Virus record (IMG/VR): IMGVR_UViG_3300020472_000075
Coordinates: 1-37,685 of that record
DNA: 37,685 bases
From: a virus
Reading direction: 5' to 3' (one strand)
The notes beneath the pieces are model-generated. The model saw only the letters and a list, made by a program, of their open reading frames with translations, was not told the DNA's origin and did not search any database. The position numbers and the translations under genes are program-made. The number at the start of each line of letters is the position of its first letter. Position 1 is the stretch's first letter. Of the stretch, positions 16,935-26,519 are shown one piece after another.

Positions 16935-18713
16935 CTAAATTCCGTAATCAGATCTAACTACTTCAAAATTATTCCTAATCTCACTTTCAGTTAAAGCATG
17001 ATCATAATATTTAATATTACCCATAGACCCAAGCCAAGGAAATTTGGCTCCTGCTGATGATGAAATTTCACCCATATATGTTGATTCTGAACGAGATCCA
17101 ATCCACCCAAATCTTGGAGTCTCATCATCCTCTTGAGAACCTATTGGCATATGCGTATTAGTATCCACACCTACTACAACACCATCAACATAAAATACAA
17201 TAGAGGAAGCCGTACTTATACCAGGTCCATATGTTAACGTAGAACCCGCACCAGTTGGATTACTATCAAAAGTAACTGCTATCTGATGCCAATTATCATC
17301 TCTCAAATCCGCAGAATCAACAGCAACTATATCATTAGTACCATCATTCGTCTCTTCAGTAAATGCAAAAGATGGTTTTCCTATAGAATCAGTGCCTTTG
17401 TTACTATTTCCAATTCCAAATCTCCAAACAGAACTTCTATCAAATGACATAATGACTCTCTCATCTCTATCTCTTGATGGAGATATTGTTCCACTTGTAG
17501 CTTTCACCCAAGCCTCAATAGTCATTGTGGATATTTGATCTTCAGGACCACTTTCATATTTCAAAGTCTGAACAAACAAACCTTGTCCTGAAGAATTTGA
17601 TGTTCCAGTCCATACAAATTCTTTTTCAGATTCATTAAATGATACCCTACTGGAAGCACCTTCATGAATAACAGCATGATATTTGTTATCACTCATATCA
17701 GTCCAATCAGATCCAGCTGCCATAAACTTAGAATTATTTTTAGCATCATAATGCAATATTAATCCACTATATTTCACTGATGGTTTTTCTATATCAACTG
17801 ATTCTATTACATTTATTATACGTTGAGTATTTGCTCTATTATCATCAAATCCAACTTCTTCTCTTTCATGAGCCCAATTTTCTATCTGATCATCCATCCT
17901 AGCTTCTTTTAAAGCATTAATATCAGCCAATTTTGTATCTCTTAATATTCTTAATCTATTAATCTCATCCGTTGCTGCTTGTTGAGCAGCAAGACAAGCA
18001 ACACATTCTGCCTTATCTGGTCCAGACTCAGCAGTATTTACCCATTTATTAACTACAATATGTTTTCCATAGTTTGGTCCACTTATATAAACATCATATT
18101 CCCAATCATAAACTCTAAATGGGCTATTATAGTTTCTATTCGCACCACCCTCAGTTACATTACTAATAACTAAATCTTCTAAAGTAGCATCACCAAAAGG
18201 ATTTGGATTAGTTTTTTCATACTTATTACTATACTGTTCTAATAATATTTTATCACCATAAACAGTACTACCAACTCCAACAGCAACACCATTTAAATAT
18301 AAAGTTCCTCTTCCATGCCCTGAAGGAGTATTAATAGAACATCCAGCACTAATAGCAGTATTTTGTTCAGATATTATTAATTGCTGTTGAGTTCTTATTT
18401 GTTGATTAAATTCTATTATTTGCTTATCTAATGGTTCTAAAATAGCACTATATTCTTTTACTCTTCTACCAGATTCCTTAATTGAAGATTCTTCTCTAAC
18501 TTTTGGACCAGTCTTAAATACATTAACTTCAGTAACTTTATCTCTTACCCATCTACCTTGATCATTTAAATAGACATCTGTCCTCTCTATACTACTCGGT
18601 AAAGTAGAACCAACTGCAACAGTTGCATCATCTCTACTATATACACCTTGTGTATTATCTAAATCTAGTTTATACGATGTGGTTAAATTTATAATATTGG
18701 GATTAGTTGCCAT
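16935..18713 (-). CDS. LamG/concanavalin-like virion structural protein
   Basis: A 592-residue protein. Residues 1-90 are a beta-rich start with GVGSTLPSS-like elements. Residues 95-120 and 240-300 look like coiled coils, the second opening with CVACLAAQQAATDEINRLR. Residues about 315-585 form a LamG-like jelly roll: GLILHYDA, then TIEAWVKA, NWHQIAVTFD, VFYVDGVVVG and GNIKYYDHALTESEI, the usual order of strands in LamG_3 domains. Such domains bind carbohydrate or decorate fibres and capsids in marine myophages. It has its own late-type box upstream and is followed by an early promoter. Likely a fibre or decoration protein exposed on the virion; placement is inferred. Confidence 0.8.
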   Translation of the reverse strand: MATNPNIINLTTSYKLDLDNTQGVYSRDDATVAVGSTLPSSIERTDVYLNDQGRWVRDKVTEVNVFKTGPKVREESSIKESGRRVKEYSAILEPLDKQIIEFNQQIRTQQQLIISEQNTAISAGCSINTPSGHGRGTLYLNGVAVGVGSTVYGDKILLEQYSNKYEKTNPNPFGDATLEDLVISNVTEGGANRNYNSPFRVYDWEYDVYISGPNYGKHIVVNKWVNTAESGPDKAECVACLAAQQAATDEINRLRILRDTKLADINALKEARMDDQIENWAHEREEVGFDDNRANTQRIINVIESVDIEKPSVKYSGLILHYDAKNNSKFMAAGSDWTDMSDNKYHAVIHEGASSRVSFNESEKEFVWTGTSNSSGQGLFVQTLKYESGPEDQISTMTIEAWVKATSGTISPSRDRDERVIMSFDRSSVWRFGIGNSNKGTDSIGKPSFAFTEETNDGTNDIVAVDSADLRDDNWHQIAVTFDSNPTGAGSTLTYGPGISTASSIVFYVDGVVVGVDTNTHMPIGSQEDDETPRFGWIGSRSESTYMGEISSSAGAKFPWLGSMGNIKYYDHALTESEIRNNFEVVRSDYGI

Positions 18714-18736
18714 TTTCGCATTAAATATAGTATAAT
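18707..18736 (+). promoter_or_regulatory. sigma70-like promoter TTGCCA-18-TATAAT
   Basis: On the plus strand, TTGCCA (18707-18712; 5 of 6 matches), an 18-base spacer and perfect TATAAT (18731-18736), 18 bases before the ATG of the glycosyltransferase-like gene. The resulting leader would be only about a dozen bases, without a clear Shine-Dalgarno. It overlaps the start of the divergent LamG gene. Confidence 0.6.
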
Positions 18737-18739
18737 GAA

Positions 18740-18747
18740 TTATTTAG
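18740..18747 (-). promoter_or_regulatory. late-type promoter box CTAAATAA
   Basis: The minus strand reads CTAAATAA 27 bases before the LamG gene start. It fits the nTAAATA pattern seen before other structural genes. It overlaps the opposite early-type promoter region of the plus-strand gene. Confidence 0.4.
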
Positions 18748-18754
18748 ATCTATT

Positions 18755-19738
18755 ATGAAAGTTGCTCTTCTTCTAACTGGATATATGAGAAATTGGGAGA
18801 AACATCTTCCCAATATAAAAGAAAATATTGTAGATAAGTATTCAGCAGATGTTTATATTACATCATACAGTTACTCAGAATTATTTAAAGGATCTGGTTT
18901 AATAAATGTCGATAAAGATAAATTAATTAAAGAATATCAACCAAAAAATTATATATTTAGAGATAAAGAAACTCTACCAGAATTTGAATTTAAAGTGAAT
19001 GGATTAGAAAGAAATGGTAGAGAGTGGTCATATAGAATTTTGAAACAATGGTATACCATATATCTAGCATTAGATTTGTTTGATCCAGAAGATTATGATG
19101 TAGTAATAAAATGTAGAAGTGATTTCTCTACAAAAAATTTCAATATTAAACCAGATAAAGACCTCGTAATTCCTGCATGGAAATATCATCCAGGTCCTTG
19201 TGAACCCAATGAATCATACATAGATTATTTTGTACATGGTAATGGAACATATATAAAAAAATACTTTAAAACATACGAAAAATTAAAGGAACTGCATGAT
19301 AATGATTGGGGCGATATCTCACTAGGAGAAACTATAATTAAATCATATATTGATCGATATATTGGTGCAGAACATGTTACATATGATTATGATATGGATT
19401 GGTTGATGCGAGATGAAATATGGGCTTCTGAAAAAGCAGAATTATTCCCTTTAGAAGGACTTTTTGATATTAATGCACAGGCAGATGGAATAAGTGGATT
19501 TCAAAATAATAACACTAAATCATTATATCAAACTGATAATGAGAATTTATGGAATTCAAATCAACAAAGATTAACTCGACGATTTTACTATAGAATGTTG
19601 GATACGGATCAACCAATAGGTGTCGGATTAACGGCAAAGCAAGAAAAGAATACTAAAGAAATTGAATCAAAACAAAAGAAAGCAGATTTATTAATAGAAA
19701 AGATCCTATATTCTCATTTCTTTAACTCTAACCACTGA
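18755..19738 (+). CDS. putative glycosyltransferase (WavE/capsule-synthesis-like)
   Basis: A 327-residue protein on its own on the plus strand. The N-terminus VALLLTGYMRNWEKHLPNIK and the segment DVVIKCRSDFST (115-126) resemble the nucleotide-binding start and RSD motif of WavE-like and related capsule or lipopolysaccharide glycosyltransferases; the specific sugar is unknown. It has no signal or membrane segment. Residues 256-268 (SLYQTDNENLWNS) are nearly identical, also at DNA level, to part of the tape measure protein on the other strand. A sigma70-like promoter lies directly upstream. The 3' end overlaps the convergent 2OG-oxygenase gene by 25 bases. It looks like an inserted accessory gene. 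Confidence 0.65.
   Translation: MKVALLLTGYMRNWEKHLPNIKENIVDKYSADVYITSYSYSELFKGSGLINVDKDKLIKEYQPKNYIFRDKETLPEFEFKVNGLERNGREWSYRILKQWYTIYLALDLFDPEDYDVVIKCRSDFSTKNFNIKPDKDLVIPAWKYHPGPCEPNESYIDYFVHGNGTYIKKYFKTYEKLKELHDNDWGDISLGETIIKSYIDRYIGAEHVTYDYDMDWLMRDEIWASEKAELFPLEGLFDINAQADGISGFQNNNTKSLYQTDNENLWNSNQQRLTRRFYYRMLDTDQPIGVGLTAKQEKNTKEIESKQKKADLLIEKILYSHFFNSNH
19520..19560 (+). repeat. 41-bp dispersed inverted repeat, copy 1 (in glycosyltransferase-like gene)
   Basis: These 41 bases on the plus strand match the minus strand of 28728-28768 at 40 of 41 positions. They encode SLYQTDNENLWNS in frame. The single difference (GAG versus AAG) changes Glu to Lys. Confidence 0.9.
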
Positions 19739-20397
19739 GAAGGATGTGTAGATCCTTGATGATGATTAAAATTATTTTGATTTAATGTAATACGTATATC
19801 ACCAGCAACAACAATACGTTCAGATTTTCTTTCCATAATCTTCTGTGTATTGTGAAATACATTACTAGGGAACATAACAACTGTTCCCTCTTTAGGAGTA
19901 ATCGTATAATAATTACAATTATACTTATTATACCCCAATAAGGTATTCTTCTTATCTGCTATTTCAAATAATCCACCAGCAACTTCATTACAATTACTAC
20001 GTTGACTAATACAAAGTTTATCTGATGTTGAATCAGTCTTTAGATAATATACAAAACTTATATTAGATTCATTATGATAATGAGGTGGAATAGATGGAGT
20101 ACCATCATCCTTATGATATCCAACCCAAGTTTTTATAATATTATAACTCAGCAACTTATGGTCAACATTTAAATGTTCCATATACTGATCAAGATTATTC
20201 TTTAAAGAACTAAAAAATAATTTATATTTTGGTTCAAGATGAGCAAATATTCTTCCAGAATATTCAGGACTTTCATTCTCATACCCATTAAACCAATAAT
20301 CTCTTAATGAGTCTATATTATTTTTTTTAAATTCTTCATGACAATCTACAGTTCCTTGATAAACAACTAAAGGAAAAATCTCATGAACTTTATTCAC
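19714..20397 (-). CDS. 2OG-Fe(II) oxygenase family protein
   Basis: A 227-residue protein matching the phage-type 2OG-Fe(II) oxygenase family (Pfam 2OG-FeII_Oxy_5-like). PPHYHNESNISFVYYL (104-119) has the proximal histidines H106/H108 and the usual SxVYYL strand. EGTVVMFPSNVFHNTQ (170-185) has the distal H182, and ERIVVAGDIRI has the arginine (R194) that would bind 2-oxoglutarate. It would use O2, Fe(II) and 2-oxoglutarate to hydroxylate an unknown substrate, perhaps a virion protein. It is the last gene of the long late operon. Start is GTG at 20397, overlapping the upstream stop (TAGTG). A second, different 2OG oxygenase is at 34834-35673. Confidence 0.8.
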   Translation of the reverse strand: MNKVHEIFPLVVYQGTVDCHEEFKKNNIDSLRDYWFNGYENESPEYSGRIFAHLEPKYKLFFSSLKNNLDQYMEHLNVDHKLLSYNIIKTWVGYHKDDGTPSIPPHYHNESNISFVYYLKTDSTSDKLCISQRSNCNEVAGGLFEIADKKNTLLGYNKYNCNYYTITPKEGTVVMFPSNVFHNTQKIMERKSERIVVAGDIRITLNQNNFNHHQGSTHPSQWLELKK

Positions 20398-21311
20398 TAT
20401 CCACCATTAATAATATACTCTTCATTATCTCCTGGATAGTCTGCTTCTGTCAAGCCCTTATACTCTGGAATGTTCTTAGATGTATCCTTTCTTTCTGCAA
20501 AAACAGTATAAAAACAATCTATAGGTTTATCATCTGGATCTTTAACAATTACAAACTCATCCGTAAATGATACTACATTAAGATGAAAATGTCGATCACC
20601 AATAGGTTGTAATTGTACAGTAATACTGTCCTTATCAACTAAATCTTTCCAATAATCTGGTAATTTAATCTTATTAGAAGATTTTAATCTTCCCCTAACA
20701 TATACATCTGCTGTTGGACCTTCAACACAAATATACCTTAAACGATGATCTTCTTTTGATGGATGTGGTATATCAAAAGATTTCTTAGCATCCCACATTC
20801 TTGATGATGATGACCAATCTCTACCCTTTATTATAACTCTACCACCTTGAACAGAGGTCAACTTTGCCCCCGTAATAGTTACCATTTTTGCAGCAGCAAT
20901 ATGAGTTGAAGCAGCTGCAAGAGAACAACTTTTACCTGCAATGGTAGTCATTCCAGTAATAGTATTTGTTTTACCAGTAATAGTATTAACTGCACAAGTA
21001 CTAGTAAATAATGCTCCAGTACACATATGAGTACCAGTAGTCAAATGCATACCAGTTTGACTATGAGCACCTACAAATTGAGTTACACCCTTAGAAAAAA
21101 TACTAACAGGGTTAGTTACACCTGGTCCAACAGTTAAAGATGCAAAATCTAATCCATTCTGTGCTAAAGATCCAAAATAACCACAATATGCATCCAAATA
21201 TCCACCACCAGGACGTAACATAGCAAGTGGTAACTGGATTGCTGATCCAACTACCGAATTAATAATGTGAAATACTCCAGCATCTCCTTCTGGATTTGTA
21301 AAACCTGACAT
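20397..21311 (-). CDS. beta-helical tail spike/baseplate-associated protein (304 aa)
   Basis: Residues about 85-165 are short Thr/Gly/Ala repeats (GMHLTTGTHMCTGALFTSTC, then ITGKTNTITGMTTIAGK and VTITGAKLTSVQGGRVIIKG), suggesting a narrow beta-helix like the T4 gp5 needle. The C-terminal part starts at KSFDIPHPSKEDHRLRYICV near residue 178 and continues EGPTADVYVRGRL. This domain recurs at the ends of many phage fibre and structural proteins. Strong Shine-Dalgarno GGAGGT before the ATG. It follows gp27, the gp5 OB-fold, the 869-residue protein and a related 202-residue protein in one operon, so a hub or spike role is likely. Confidence 0.65.
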   Translation of the reverse strand: MSGFTNPEGDAGVFHIINSVVGSAIQLPLAMLRPGGGYLDAYCGYFGSLAQNGLDFASLTVGPGVTNPVSIFSKGVTQFVGAHSQTGMHLTTGTHMCTGALFTSTCAVNTITGKTNTITGMTTIAGKSCSLAAASTHIAAAKMVTITGAKLTSVQGGRVIIKGRDWSSSSRMWDAKKSFDIPHPSKEDHRLRYICVEGPTADVYVRGRLKSSNKIKLPDYWKDLVDKDSITVQLQPIGDRHFHLNVVSFTDEFVIVKDPDDKPIDCFYTVFAERKDTSKNIPEYKGLTEADYPGDNEEYIINGG

Positions 21312-21320
21312 AATTACCTC

Positions 21321-21929
21321 CTATCCACAGCTCTTACCAATTGCCTCAAATATAGATGCCCAATTACCAGCAGTAAATGCTTTAATGAGGCTTGCACTAT
21401 CTAGTGCACCACCTGCTGCCATTTTTCCAGCATGTGAAAAATCTCCAGCAAATTGAAATGCTTTTGTTGCAACAGCACACATACTACCACATGCAAATCT
21501 AATCTCATCATCAGTCTTTAATGTGATTTGCCCATTTCCTATTATATTAACATTACCATGCTTATTACCATCTTTATCAGGAGCAATTGCCTCCATGTAT
21601 ATATTTCTTGCTCTCATCCTAATATTTCCTGATTCAGCAGTTATAATAATATCTCCATTCTTAGCAACAATTGCTCTTGATATTGCATCATCTTGATCAG
21701 GATCTATATTCCAACCACTAGTTTCAGTATATGTTCCAGTAACCTGCTCCTCTTTATTACCATTTTTACCCCAAACAACTGTAGAATCTGTTGAGGTAAC
21801 TACAGTAAGATCCCTCATTTGACTATCTTTACTTTCTGGTCCAAGAGGACCACAATGAATCATACAATGTGGATTAGCAGTAACTGTATAATCAGGAGCT
21901 TTATTATTTGGTTGATTATTTTCTGACAT
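21321..21929 (-). CDS. gp5-needle-like beta-helical structural protein (202 aa)
   Basis: A 202-residue protein. Its middle (about residues 88-165) has NGDIIITAESGNIRMRARNI, then NVNIIGNGQITLKTDDEI and AVATKAFQFAGD. These regular 8-10-residue beta repeats are typical of the C-terminal beta-helix of T4 gp5 and VgrG-type spikes. No OB-fold or enzyme motif is present. The C-terminus is Ala/Gly-rich. It lies between the 869- and 304-residue genes in the hub operon, with gaps under ten bases. I infer that it supplies the needle or spike part missing from the OB-fold-only gp5 gene. Confidence 0.6.
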   Translation of the reverse strand: MSENNQPNNKAPDYTVTANPHCMIHCGPLGPESKDSQMRDLTVVTSTDSTVVWGKNGNKEEQVTGTYTETSGWNIDPDQDDAISRAIVAKNGDIIITAESGNIRMRARNIYMEAIAPDKDGNKHGNVNIIGNGQITLKTDDEIRFACGSMCAVATKAFQFAGDFSHAGKMAAGGALDSASLIKAFTAGNWASIFEAIGKSCG

Positions 21930-21936
21930 AATTTAA

Positions 21937-24546
21937 CTAACTAACACAATCGACAACTTGAACTAGTTTATTAGGATCTACTGATTGCAATCTATTATCC
22001 TTAGTAAATTCAGATAAAGGAATAAACTTAAGTCTAGTTCTAAAGTCTGCACCAACACCAGTTCTGCTATTTATTCTAACTCTAGGTATTCTGGTAAATC
22101 CATATCCAGAAGATACTATATCAATATCTACTACCTGACCAGCTTCATTAACTTCTATAGTTGCAGATGCCCCATTACTACCATCTCCATCATCTGTAGC
22201 ATCAGGACCTCCACCACCATTAATAATTTCAACAGTATCACCAGGAGTATATCCAATACCAGTATTAATAATATCAAGTTGATTAATTATAGAAATTGCA
22301 GTACTTCCATCATTCCCAGTTGAAGGGATTGTTGTTGTAGTATCAGGTGAAGTTATTGTAGTATCAACGTCATCACCAGTTCCTGTATCATCATCACCAC
22401 CATCATCAACTGAAACAATATCATCTGGAGTAGTAGTTGTAGTATCTGGATCAGTATCAGTAGGTATTGGATCTACTCCAACGTCATCAGGAAGTGTTGT
22501 AGGATCTTCATCATCAGGAATTATAAGTATTTTATCATTAATCAACTCTATTGTAAGATTAACAGTCTGTGTTTTTTGTTTATTAGTATTCAACCCACTA
22601 AATCCAGAACCATCGCCAATTTGGAAATAATCTGGTGCATTCTCATTTATTACAGTTAAAGTATAAGTTTGAGTTAAAGATGCACTTCCAGTAGGGAACT
22701 CTGTAGATAAGGGTATTACAACACTTAATGAACCATCAGAAGGTAATGAACTAGCACCATCAACATCAAGTGATACAGAAGTTGCATTATTAGTCTGCCA
22801 TATTATATTAACAACATCTCCAGGAGTTGCTAGATATTGAGATAAAGAAAGTGATTCAATTTCTGGTGGTTCTGTATTTGGTCCTACAGCATCTGGAACT
22901 GATCCTTCTTTTTGAACTGTTAATATAAAATCTCTCTCTGTTACTTCATCAGCAGAATCTTGTTTAGTCTTTGTTGCTATTAAAGTAAACATTATTGTAG
23001 TTGTATCAGATCCTGAAGGGAATTGAACCATATCATCAGTAATTGGAATATTTACAGTACCTATAATAGGTAATGCAGCAAATCCTGGCTGATTCTTTAA
23101 GGATACTAAGTCTGCATTTGCAACATCCCATGATAAAGATACAGTCTGGTTAACAACAATTGGATTTGGTGCTCCAACAAAAGAACTTATAACTGGAGCT
23201 CCACCAGTATAACCATCACTATAATCATCTCCTGGATTAGTTATTACTATATCATCCAATGTTCCATCATCACCAATAAATGCACCTGCAGAAGCATTAT
23301 TTCCACATCCAGCAGGGTCGACAATAGAAACAAAAGGTGGAGATGTATAATTTTCACCAGCATTCAATATATTAGTACCAATTACTTGACCAATAGTATT
23401 AACAACTGCTTGAACAGCTGCTCCTGTTCCACCACCACCAAAAATCATTACTTGAGGTAATCCACACTCGAAAGTTCCTGCATAACATTGACCAGGAGAT
23501 TGACTAAAACTATGAACCTTACCAGTTGGTGAAGTATATGTTATGCTTTCACCTGTTTCTTCCCCAAAGAAATCATCCATCCAATCATTTGCAGTCTCAA
23601 GAACCCCGTCTGCAAAATTATCAGTAAGAAATTCAAAATCATTCCAATTATCTGTCATTTTCTGGCTTGGTCCTCTCCATATACCAGGAGCAAATGTACT
23701 TACTGCTGGACAATTTGGAGTCTTACAAAAAAGTCCTTCATAACCCAATATAGCATCTACCGCACTCATTACAGATCCAGCAATCCTAGCAACACCACCT
23801 AAAAGATCATTAATTTGATCAAAAACTGGAGCAAGAGCATTATCAATAGTATTAACTAAATTATTAATCAAAGCATTTGTCCAACTCTCAATAGCACAAA
23901 ATGGTGCATTAGCAACTTGTCCAATAAGAGAATATAAAAAATCTAAAACTAAATCAACTAACCCATCTATAATATTATCAAATACACAGAATATCTGATC
24001 TAATGCTAATTTAACTATAGATTCCTTTATCTGTTTCAAAAGTGGTGTAAGGAACATTTCTAATATTCCCCGAACAAGCTCTTTAATCTTTTTCAATACC
24101 CAATTACGAATTCTTTGAACCAAAATCTTTAATATTCCTGCAATTGCTCTCGAAGTTTTAGATACTTGCTGCTGTAAATTAGCAACCTTATTAGTTGCCC
24201 CATTAATATAAAGAGTATTATATTTTTTAACACTTTTCAAAAATATAAAAAGTTTTTGAATCCAAGTGCTAATCTCACCCATCGTTCCTTCACCACAATC
24301 CTCAGATCCAATAACAATCTCTTCATTTGCTCTTGCCAAATATGTTCTATAAGAAGCAGAGTCCATATATGTAAATGGAGTTATTATCTTCCCACTATCA
24401 TCAAACAAATAATCTGGATAACAATCTTTATCAGCATTATAATCTAACCATGTAAAGGTATGATCCGAATTCAAAAATTTTGGATTAACCTCCCCTATCT
24501 GGGTTCCAGTAATTGTTGTAGTACCAATACCTGATGAATTTGTCAT
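21937..24546 (-). CDS. 869-aa baseplate-module structural protein with Ig-like domains
   Basis: Order of parts: residues 1-90 a short N-domain; 95-280 long amphipathic and hydrophobic helices (KILVQRIRNWVLKKIKELVR, LVDLVLDFLYSLIGQV); then a Cys-containing region. Two Ig-like domains follow, with starts such as PNPIVVNQTVSLSWDVANAD and TPGDVVNIIWQTNNATSVSL. Next is a Thr/Asp-rich linker (about 690-745). The C-domain has GIGYTPGDTVEIINGGGG and VDIVSSGYGFTRIPRVRI. The ATG overlaps the stop of the OB-fold gene (ATGA). I know no T4 counterpart; marine T4-like phages often carry long proteins at this place. Probably a baseplate periphery or hub extension that could bind surface polysaccharide; function inferred from context. 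Confidence 0.65.
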   Translation of the reverse strand: MTNSSGIGTTTITGTQIGEVNPKFLNSDHTFTWLDYNADKDCYPDYLFDDSGKIITPFTYMDSASYRTYLARANEEIVIGSEDCGEGTMGEISTWIQKLFIFLKSVKKYNTLYINGATNKVANLQQQVSKTSRAIAGILKILVQRIRNWVLKKIKELVRGILEMFLTPLLKQIKESIVKLALDQIFCVFDNIIDGLVDLVLDFLYSLIGQVANAPFCAIESWTNALINNLVNTIDNALAPVFDQINDLLGGVARIAGSVMSAVDAILGYEGLFCKTPNCPAVSTFAPGIWRGPSQKMTDNWNDFEFLTDNFADGVLETANDWMDDFFGEETGESITYTSPTGKVHSFSQSPGQCYAGTFECGLPQVMIFGGGGTGAAVQAVVNTIGQVIGTNILNAGENYTSPPFVSIVDPAGCGNNASAGAFIGDDGTLDDIVITNPGDDYSDGYTGGAPVISSFVGAPNPIVVNQTVSLSWDVANADLVSLKNQPGFAALPIIGTVNIPITDDMVQFPSGSDTTTIMFTLIATKTKQDSADEVTERDFILTVQKEGSVPDAVGPNTEPPEIESLSLSQYLATPGDVVNIIWQTNNATSVSLDVDGASSLPSDGSLSVVIPLSTEFPTGSASLTQTYTLTVINENAPDYFQIGDGSGFSGLNTNKQKTQTVNLTIELINDKILIIPDDEDPTTLPDDVGVDPIPTDTDPDTTTTTPDDIVSVDDGGDDDTGTGDDVDTTITSPDTTTTIPSTGNDGSTAISIINQLDIINTGIGYTPGDTVEIINGGGGPDATDDGDGSNGASATIEVNEAGQVVDIDIVSSGYGFTRIPRVRINSRTGVGADFRTRLKFIPLSEFTKDNRLQSVDPNKLVQVVDCVS

Positions 24547-25070
24547 GCTATATTACCCGTATGATAAGTGGGATAAAAATCAGATGCTGGAGGAACATCA
24601 ACAGAAAATGTACCAACTGCCTCAGATTGAGGTGCTCCTGACATTTGGAAGTTTTTAACAACTCCATCTGGTCCGCCACCTATTTGAAGTCTAGTTCTCA
24701 TAAATTCCGTACTTTGTAATGCGTTTGATTCCGCTTCAGTAATAAAATATTTAGGATTAGTTCTACCAATAGAACCAATTATAAAGCATTGTTCCTTTTC
24801 ACTATTTGAGAAAAACCCAACTACCCATTCACCACCAATAATTCCAGTAGATCCTCTACTTAAAGTTCCTTGTGATGTTGGTTTTAATACAAGAGCCCAA
24901 CGAAGTTTATCATCAGGAAGTTGGCCACCAAATTTAGAATCTTCCCCAAGAATCCTAACTTGAACTCTATCACCCCATTTAGTTAAATTAGTCTTATTAA
25001 CAGTTTGATTTAAAGGAACTTGTCCTATAAACCATGATACACTTCCAAAAATTTGCGATCTATCTTCCAT
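24543..25070 (-). CDS. gp5: baseplate hub gp5 OB-fold domain protein (no lysozyme domain)
   Basis: A 175-residue protein matching the N-terminal OB-fold of T4 gp5. GDRVQVRILGED (33-44), LRWALVLKPTSQGTLSRG and GEWVVGFFSNSEKEQCFIIG give the alternating strands and the conserved hub contact. T4 gp5 (575 aa) continues into a lysozyme domain and a beta-helical needle. Both are missing here: the protein ends soon after the OB-fold with a Pro-rich tail, and a lysozyme domain is found two genes upstream instead. It follows gp27 with a two-base gap, matching the gp27-gp5 hub complex. Confidence 0.8.
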   Translation of the reverse strand: MEDRSQIFGSVSWFIGQVPLNQTVNKTNLTKWGDRVQVRILGEDSKFGGQLPDDKLRWALVLKPTSQGTLSRGSTGIIGGEWVVGFFSNSEKEQCFIIGSIGRTNPKYFITEAESNALQSTEFMRTRLQIGGGPDGVVKNFQMSGAPQSEAVGTFSVDVPPASDFYPTYHTGNIA

Positions 25071-25072
25071 AT

Positions 25073-26512
25073 CTAAGTATCAACTGTATTATCTTCATCA
25101 GAAGAACTTGATTCAGCATTATATAGTCCATTAGTATCACGAACTAGTCTCATATGAGTAAGAGATCCAAACGTAGATTCATTTTGAAACTTATGAGATA
25201 GATCAAGAATCAAATACTTTCCACTAATCCTCTCATCAGATGAACCCTCATTTTTATTACCTGAAGTAAGTTTTGGGAAATGACATCTTATACTTTGTCC
25301 TGCTTTTAAATGTAAATTACATGGAACTACAATATCAACAATATTACTCATTAATAAGTTATACCTTATAGAAGATGAAGTCTTCCATTGAGAAGGATCA
25401 TTATTTAAAGCAGTACTTATTCCACACGCAGTAACATTTGAACTTGGATTAGTATCATTATTACCTATATCTAAAAACGTATACGTACTTTTAGTAGCAG
25501 CATTAGTATATAAAGATGATGTACTATCAATATCTGATAAGGGATATTGATCTAGATATTCTGCTGATATACTATTAGATCCTAAAGTAGCACTAAAATC
25601 ATACTGAAGAAGAGGATTAAAAGTTTTCTCACTCATATCAAAGCTATATGGATTAAATTCAACATGCTTAGTTTTAAAAAGACCAAAGTTCTTTCCATCA
25701 CTATTATCACTTCTTTTAATAACACTAGACTTTAATATTCTACAACTAGCATGAACATCTTTTGCACCAGCAGAAACATCGGATTCAGTATAATTATCTA
25801 CTGGACTATTCCTAATTAAAGAATCTATTGCTCTAAAATTAAATCCAGTCTGGCTTTCCCAGAAGAAATAACCACCAAATGAATCAGACTGAACTGGCAT
25901 AGACCTTACAGCAAGATATTCAGCAATATGAAAAGGACTCCTATTATTTGTTTTAAAATTATGAGAATTCCTAGTATTCTCTAATTTTGATAACATACTA
26001 GTTGGTACTCCCAACTTATCTCTCAATATTACATAAAGACTATTTCTAATATTTCCCTCTTGAGGTTCTGGTATTGATGTTCTTTTATTTTTTTCTCCAA
26101 ATTTTGATATTAAATTAAGATGTACAATTGAATTTCTTTCTCCACCTCCACTATTATAATCTTTAAAACTATCAACTATAAAATGTTGATTATCTCCACT
26201 AAAATCAAGAACTCCAGAAGGATGATTAAGTTTAACTTTAATATCTTCACCTGCAACAAGAGGTAATGTATTAATTACTGTTCCTGTCCTTGTAGATTCT
26301 GGAGTATCATTTTGAGAATCTACCACCCCACCTTGTCCTGTATCAAGATAAGTTAAAGATCCAGTAATATATGGAGACAATAAACTCTCATAATATGAAA
26401 ACTGTATAAAACCATCTCTTAAATCATGAGCTTTATCCGTATTATTATTCTTAACGTACAGAATATCTAAATTAGGTGGTTCAGTATATGGATTTGCTTT
26501 TGTTCCTGACAT
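25073..26512 (-). CDS. gp27: baseplate hub protein gp27-like
   Basis: A 479-residue protein with gp27/gpD-like hub features. An N-terminal tube-like domain (FIQFSYYESLLSPYITGSLT, residues 33-52) is followed by HFIVDSFKDYN, RNSLYVILRDKLG and SPFHIAEYLAVRSM, where T4 gp27-family proteins have their conserved strands and helix. A second tube domain carries VDIVVPCNLHLKAGQSIRC and GKYLILDLSHKF near the C-terminus. It is slightly longer than T4 gp27 (391 aa). It lies between the lysozyme protein and the gp5 OB-fold, as expected for the hub that links the tail tube to the spike. The tail is Ser/Asp-rich. Confidence 0.75.
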   Translation of the reverse strand: MSGTKANPYTEPPNLDILYVKNNNTDKAHDLRDGFIQFSYYESLLSPYITGSLTYLDTGQGGVVDSQNDTPESTRTGTVINTLPLVAGEDIKVKLNHPSGVLDFSGDNQHFIVDSFKDYNSGGGERNSIVHLNLISKFGEKNKRTSIPEPQEGNIRNSLYVILRDKLGVPTSMLSKLENTRNSHNFKTNNRSPFHIAEYLAVRSMPVQSDSFGGYFFWESQTGFNFRAIDSLIRNSPVDNYTESDVSAGAKDVHASCRILKSSVIKRSDNSDGKNFGLFKTKHVEFNPYSFDMSEKTFNPLLQYDFSATLGSNSISAEYLDQYPLSDIDSTSSLYTNAATKSTYTFLDIGNNDTNPSSNVTACGISTALNNDPSQWKTSSSIRYNLLMSNIVDIVVPCNLHLKAGQSIRCHFPKLTSGNKNEGSSDERISGKYLILDLSHKFQNESTFGSLTHMRLVRDTNGLYNAESSSSDEDNTVDT

Positions 26513-26519
26513 TATATCA

